Part shown: positions 51,731 through 55,762 of the stretch, piece by piece
How positions within the stretch are numbered: the stretch's first letter is position 1
Layout: every line of letters starts with the position of its first letter
From: Saprospiraceae bacterium
GTDB taxonomy: Bacteria > Bacteroidota > Bacteroidia > Chitinophagales > Saprospiraceae
Direction of reading: 5' to 3'
NCBI GenBank assembly: GCA_020846655.1
Contig: JADLDL010000118.1
Location: forward strand, 1 to 55,762
Length of the DNA: 55,762 nucleotides
Notes under the pieces: model-generated
Database searches by the model: none
The model's input: only the letters and a program-made list of their open reading frames with translations
Told to the model about the DNA's origin: nothing
Translations under genes and position numbers: made by a program

Positions 51731-53158
51731 TTAGGCCAAAATATCATGCACCACTTTGCCCGACACATCGGTCAGCCGGAAGCGCCGCCCTTGGTATGGG
51801 AAGACAAACCGCTCATGATCAATGCCGAACAGGTGAAGCAGTGTTGCCTGAAAATCGTGCACATGCACGGGTTTATCTACAATATTATAGCCAAAATCAT
51901 CTGTTTCGCCGTACACCATGCCGGGCTTGATCCCGCCGCCGGCCATCCAGATGGAGAAGCAGCGCGGGTGGTGATCGCGTCCGTAATTGTCATCAAGAAG
52001 GCCCTGGCCGTAGGTAGTGCGCCCGAATTCGCCGCCCCAGATGACCAGGGTTTCGTCGAGCAAGCCGCGTTGTTTGAGGTCGGTAATCAGGGCTGCCGAG
52101 GCCTGGTCGACGTCTTTGGCCAGCCGGGAGGTCATGCCCACCAGGTCCGAATGCGCGTCCCAGCCCATGTGGTACAACTGCACGAACCGCACGCCGCGCT
52201 CACAAAGCCGGCGAGCCAGCAGGCAATTGGCGGCATAGGTACCGGGAATCATGGCGTCGGCGCCATACAGCCGGAACGTACTGTCGGGCTCGCCGCTCAG
52301 GTCGGTCAGTTCGGGCACCGAACTTTGCATCCGGTAGGCCATTTCGTATTGGCTGACGCGGGCGTTGATTTCCGGGTCGCCGAATTCTTCGGCTGCCTGT
52401 TGGTTGAGCCGGGCCACCAGATCGAGCATTTGTCGGCGGCTCAGGCTGTCCAGGCCCTCCGGATCGCGCAGGTACAGGACTGGGTCGCTGCCGCCCCTAA
52501 ATTGTACGCCCTGGTGAATGCTCGGCAAAAAACCACTCCCCCAAACCCGGGAAGCCAGGGGCTGAATATTGCCTTTGCCCCTCGACAACAGCACGACATA
52601 AGCCGGCAAATTGCTGTTTTCACTGCCCAACCCATAACTCAGCCAGGAACCTACAGCCGGCCGGCCAGGCTGCTGGTGGCCGGTTTGCAGGAACGTCACT
52701 GCCGGGTCATGGTTGATCGCCTCGGTGTGCATGGATTTTATGATGCACAAATCGTCGACCACCCGACTGGTATAGGGCAGCAGGTCGCTGATCCAGGCGC
52801 GGCTTTGGCCGTATTGCTTGAAATCGATCTTCGAGCCGATCAGGGGAAAGGACTTTTGGCCGGAGGTCATACCCGTGAGGCGCTGCCCCATGCGGATGCT
52901 GGCCGGCAATTCCTGCCCGTGCATCTCGCGCAGTTTGGGTTTCCAATCCAGCAACTCCAGTTGGGAGGGCGCTCCGCTCTGAAACAGGTAAATGACCCGT
53001 TTGGCTTTAGGCGCAATATGCGGTAGCGCGCCCAGCAGTTCGGCCTGGGCATCGGCATCGGGTTGGCCGCAACTTTGGCCCAGCAAAGAACCCAGGGCCA
53101 GGCTGCCGATCCCTACGGCCGCACGATGCAAAAACGTTCGTCTGTTTACATTTTCCAT
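51731..53158 (-). CDS. DUF1501 family exported protein
   Basis: A 475-residue protein from the ATG at 53158 ([20 protein letters not shown]), with a twin-arginine signal (NRRTFL). DUF1501 hallmarks include [73 protein letters not shown] and [20 protein letters not shown], an alkaline-phosphatase-like/sulfatase-like fold with metal-binding His and Asp. It is nearly always paired with DUF1549/DUF1553 cytochromes, as here; substrates are unproven, but a role in extracellular polymer use is the common view. Confidence 0.93.
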   Translation of the reverse strand: MENVNRRTFLHRAAVGIGSLALGSLLGQSCGQPDADAQAELLGALPHIAPKAKRVIYLFQSGAPSQLELLDWKPKLREMHGQELPASIRMGQRLTGMTSGQKSFPLIGSKIDFKQYGQSRAWISDLLPYTSRVVDDLCIIKSMHTEAINHDPAVTFLQTGHQQPGRPAVGSWLSYGLGSENSNLPAYVVLLSRGKGNIQPLASRVWGSGFLPSIHQGVQFRGGSDPVLYLRDPEGLDSLSRRQMLDLVARLNQQAAEEFGDPEINARVSQYEMAYRMQSSVPELTDLSGEPDSTFRLYGADAMIPGTYAANCLLARRLCERGVRFVQLYHMGWDAHSDLVGMTSRLAKDVDQASAALITDLKQRGLLDETLVIWGGEFGRTTYGQGLLDDNYGRDHHPRCFSIWMAGGGIKPGMVYGETDDFGYNIVDKPVHVHDFQATLLHLFGIDHERFVFPYQGRRFRLTDVSGKVVHDILA

Positions 53159-53171
53159 AATCAAAATTATT

Positions 53172-53234
53172 GTAGAGCGAATTTTCAATTCGCTCATATC
53201 ACGCACGGTTAGGCGAATTGAAAATTCGCCCTAC
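53172..53234. repeat. Palindromic repeat composite, locus 2
   Basis: Two facing copies of the GCGAATTttcAATTCGC palindrome (53172-53194 and 53212-53234) around a 17-base spacer (atatcacgcacggtta) nearly identical to that at 49784-49800. The right copy provides the TAG stop of the DUF1553 gene. Confidence 0.85.
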
Positions 53235-55582
53235 AATACGACGGATTCATCCAGGTTATAAATAGTACTGACCACCAGCATCAAAGCTGCTTGTTCGGCT
53301 GCCGGCAAAGCCGCATCCACCGGAAAACGACCGGTGTGCAACAGCGCTTGTGCCGCTTCCGGACTCGCCTGGTAACGAGCCAAGGCTTGCTGATAAAAAG
53401 CCTCCAGGTCGTTTAGTTCTTTTTTTCCACCGTCCCGGGTCAGGATGCGCCGGAAAGCCGCGCCGATGCGGGCCGCCGGGCTGGGCAATGCCGGATCGCG
53501 CAATAGGCCGGCCGCCAGTACCCGCGCGGCTTCCAGGATCTGCCGGTCGTTCAGCATGACCAGGGCTTGCAGGGGTGTGTTGGAACGCGTACGGCGGACC
53601 TCACAATTTTCGCGCATCGGCGCGTCAAAACTCAGGTGTGTGGGCGGCGGGATGGTCCGCCGGTAGTAGGTGTACAGGCTGCGGCGGTACATTTTTTCCG
53701 GCACGGTATCCGGCACATACGAGTACTCGCCCCGAAAAGCATTCGACGATTTTTCAGTTGTAATTTCCTCCCAAATGCCCGGCGGTTGCCAGGGCTTGAC
53801 CGGTGGACCGCCTATCTCCGACACCAGCAAACCACTGGATGCCAACACATTGTCCCGTATAAATTCATAGGGCATACGAGTGCGCGGCGCCCGCGCCAGC
53901 CAGCGGTTTTCGGGGTCAGCCGCCAGGGCCCGTTCATCGGCTACAGCAGATTGGCGGAAAGTAGCCGAGCAAACGAGCAACCGGAGCATGTGTTTCATAT
54001 CCCAACCGCTTTCGCGGAATTCTACCGCGAGCCAGTCCAGCAATTCGGGGTGTGTGGGCAGGGCGCCCTGCACCCCAAAATTCTCGGCCGTGACGACAAT
54101 GCCTTGCCCGAATACTTCCTGCCAGAGCCGGTTGACCCAGACCCGGCTGGTGAGCGGGTTGCGCGCATCAAACAACCATTGGCTGAGGCCCCGGCGGTTG
54201 GCTGGCCAGCGGGCGGTATCGAAAGGCAGTACCGCTGCCGGCATGGCAAAGGGCACTGCTTCGGCTGGTTGATCGTATTGGCCGCGGTGCAGGCGATGTG
54301 TTTGCCGGAGGCCCAAACTGTCGTGCATGACCATTTGCCGCAGCGTATCGTCCGGTTTTTGCAAGGCCGAGCGGGCGTTTAGAAAAGCCAGTGGGCCATT
54401 GAGATCGGCTGCAGTGATAAACATATAGGGCTTCGGCGTTTGCAGGTTGGGCACAAAGCCGACTTCGGGTACCTGGTTGAAAAACGCGAAGACGCCGTAG
54501 TATTCCCGCATGGAAATGGGGTCGTACTTATGGTCATGGCAGCGCGAGCATTCGAGGGTGAGGCCGAGAAAGGCCTTGCCCAGCGTGTTGGTGCGGTCGG
54601 CCACATATTCGACGCGGTATTCCTCGTCGATGACGCCGCCTTCCTGCGTGATTTTGTGGTTGCGGTTGAAGGCGCTGGCCAGGAGCATTTCTTTGGTGGC
54701 CTGCGGCTCCAGGTCACCGGCCAGTTGCCACGAGACAAACCGGTCGATGGGCATATTTTCATTGAAGGCCTTGATGACCCAGTCGCGCCAGGGCCACATG
54801 AGGCGGGGCAGGTCGTCCTGGTAGCCGTGGGTGTCGGCGTAGCGGGCAAGGTCAAGCCAGTTCAGGGCCCAGCGTTCGCCGTAGGCAGGCGAAGCCAGCA
54901 GCGAATCCACCACTCGTTCGTAGGCATCGGGGGCCTCGTCGGCCAGAAAGCGGGCCTGCAAGGCGGCGGCAGGCGGCAGCCCGGTGAGCGTAAAACTCAG
55001 GCGCCGGAGCAGGCGGGCCTTATCGGCTTCGGGCGAGGGCGACAGGTCCTGCGCCTCCATTTTTTCGAGGACAAAAGCATCGACGGGGTTCTTATCCCAG
55101 CCGCTGCGGCGCACGGCCGGTACGGTTGGGCGTTGTGGGGTGATAAAAGCCCAGTGGGGTTTCCATTGGGCGCCTTGTTCGATCCAGCGCCGGAGCAATT
55201 GTTTTTCAAACAAAGACAGCGTCAGGTGGGAGGCCGGCGAGGGCATGATGCTGTCGGGGTGGGTGGAAAAAATCCGGCGCAGCAATTCACTTTTTTCCGG
55301 CTGGCCGGGCACGATGGCAAAGCGGGTTCGCAGTGAATCCAGCGGCGCCAGGGCGCCCTCCCGGGTGTCCAGGCGCAGACCGGCCTGACGCTTTTTTTCA
55401 TCCGGACCGTGGCAGGCAAAACAACGGTCGCTGAGAATAGGCCGGATATGCCAGTTAAAATCCACGACTTCCGGCAATTTTTCCGACCGGCCGGGCAGGC
55501 TGCTGCGCAAATTGGCCAGTCCAAAAACGAGTCCAGCCACAGCCAGAACCATCCAGGGCCAGCGCTTCCGAAGAAATACCAT
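53231..55582 (-). CDS. PSCyt1-DUF1549-DUF1553 membrane-anchored cytochrome
   Basis: A 783-residue planctomycete-type protein: one N-terminal membrane helix (WPWMVLAVAGLVFGLANL), then a PSCyt1 c-type heme site C54-FA-C57-H58 (DRCFACHGPDEKKRQAGLRL). DUF1549 lies at about 160-370 (NPVDAFVLEKMEAQDLSPSP, RWALNWLDLARYADTHGYQD, and a second C-x-x-C-H in LECSRCHDHKYDP). DUF1553 lies at about 460-720 (NPLTSRVWVNRLWQEVFGQG, HPELLDWLAVEFRESGWDMK, RTRSNTPLQALVMLND). Paired with DUF1501 downstream. Thought to act in redox-linked use of polymers outside the cytoplasm; the exact reaction is not established. Confidence 0.94.
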   Translation of the reverse strand: MVFLRKRWPWMVLAVAGLVFGLANLRSSLPGRSEKLPEVVDFNWHIRPILSDRCFACHGPDEKKRQAGLRLDTREGALAPLDSLRTRFAIVPGQPEKSELLRRIFSTHPDSIMPSPASHLTLSLFEKQLLRRWIEQGAQWKPHWAFITPQRPTVPAVRRSGWDKNPVDAFVLEKMEAQDLSPSPEADKARLLRRLSFTLTGLPPAAALQARFLADEAPDAYERVVDSLLASPAYGERWALNWLDLARYADTHGYQDDLPRLMWPWRDWVIKAFNENMPIDRFVSWQLAGDLEPQATKEMLLASAFNRNHKITQEGGVIDEEYRVEYVADRTNTLGKAFLGLTLECSRCHDHKYDPISMREYYGVFAFFNQVPEVGFVPNLQTPKPYMFITAADLNGPLAFLNARSALQKPDDTLRQMVMHDSLGLRQTHRLHRGQYDQPAEAVPFAMPAAVLPFDTARWPANRRGLSQWLFDARNPLTSRVWVNRLWQEVFGQGIVVTAENFGVQGALPTHPELLDWLAVEFRESGWDMKHMLRLLVCSATFRQSAVADERALAADPENRWLARAPRTRMPYEFIRDNVLASSGLLVSEIGGPPVKPWQPPGIWEEITTEKSSNAFRGEYSYVPDTVPEKMYRRSLYTYYRRTIPPPTHLSFDAPMRENCEVRRTRSNTPLQALVMLNDRQILEAARVLAAGLLRDPALPSPAARIGAAFRRILTRDGGKKELNDLEAFYQQALARYQASPEAAQALLHTGRFPVDAALPAAEQAALMLVVSTIYNLDESVVL

Positions 55583-55681
55583 GGCGATAGTGATTTACCG
55601 CGCAAATTACAGTGTCCGGAGGGTTTTGGCCTACACCTTTTTTATCAATTCCTGGAGGGCGAATGCATGTCTTGCAAAGTT

Positions 55682-55762
55682 CTAGGCGCCCTTTGCCATT
55701 TCCCAACCCAGTATCGCTTGTTTGCGGTGGCTCCCCCAATGGTATTGGCCCACCATGCCCTC
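55682..55762 (-). CDS. C-terminal fragment of a gene cut by the right window edge
   Basis: On the minus strand an open frame enters from the edge and ends at a TAG (55682-55684) after 26 residues, reading EGMVGQYHWGSHRKQAILGW and a short tail. The aromatic and Gly-rich composition is protein-like, and the 99-base gap to the DUF1553 gene fits co-directional organisation. No family can be assigned. Confidence 0.4.
   Translation of the reverse strand, partial: EGMVGQYHWGSHRKQAILGWEMAKGA

Overview
The window looks like a chromosomal segment of a Bacteroidota bacterium, most likely a Saprospiria relative. The evidence is the TAnnTTTG-type -7 promoter boxes, starts without Shine-Dalgarno sequences, secreted proteins with type IX (T9SS) C-terminal sorting domains, a fused CcoN-CcoO cbb3 oxidase, a single-heme CcoP, and DUF3667, DUF1501/DUF1553 and CRTAC1 (FG-GAP/ASPIC) proteins. 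The backbone is GC-rich. Two stretches (about 5.0-6.97 kb and 32.1-42.5 kb) are visibly AT-richer and read as acquired or mobile modules. No tRNA, rRNA, CRISPR array or transposase was seen.

Left third (1-18 kb): a secreted propeller-like protein cut by the window edge; a large helical protein with a broken paralogue remnant 2.6 kb downstream; an AraC regulator; a secreted serine hydrolase; an AAA ATPase plus TOPRIM pair resembling OLD/Gabija/PARIS-type defence modules; a secreted zinc peptidase; gatB with a DUF3667 membrane protein; a CtlX-like amidinotransferase; a delta-60/leucine-rich-repeat fusion; and four small proteins, mostly of unknown function.

Middle (18-32 kb): a divergent membrane TIR protein lies next to a complete-looking cbb3 oxidase locus, ccoS-ccoNO-ccoQ-like-ccoP then ccoG-ccoH-TauE/SafE-like. 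Two FNR-type boxes head ccoS and ccoG, and the two leaders are alignable with each other. After a strong terminator come a coiled-coil protein, a PspA-like membrane protein and an LRR protein, then small envelope proteins and a T9SS cargo protein.

The most striking region is 32.1-42.5 kb: seven co-directional minus-strand genes behind what looks like a sigma-54 (-24/-12) promoter. In transcription order they encode a polyprenyl-synthase-like protein with a damaged first Asp motif, a small unknown protein, a very divergent roughly 1050-residue sensor-kinase-like protein with a receiver-like tail, two unknown alpha/beta proteins, an NtrC-type sigma-54 activator, and a receiver-AAA-HTH protein that ends in a TIR domain. 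I propose it as a candidate undescribed self-amplifying signalling or conflict system; its function is inference.

Right third (42.5-55.8 kb): a SPOR-like membrane protein, ubiX, a very large CRTAC1-type lipoprotein, and a minus-strand cluster of cytochrome/DUF1549/DUF1553, DUF1501, NHL-propeller and chitobiase-C/discoidin-like proteins of the kind usually tied to extracellular polymer use. Several families of short intergenic repeats run through the window, some supplying the stop codons or last residues of neighbouring genes.
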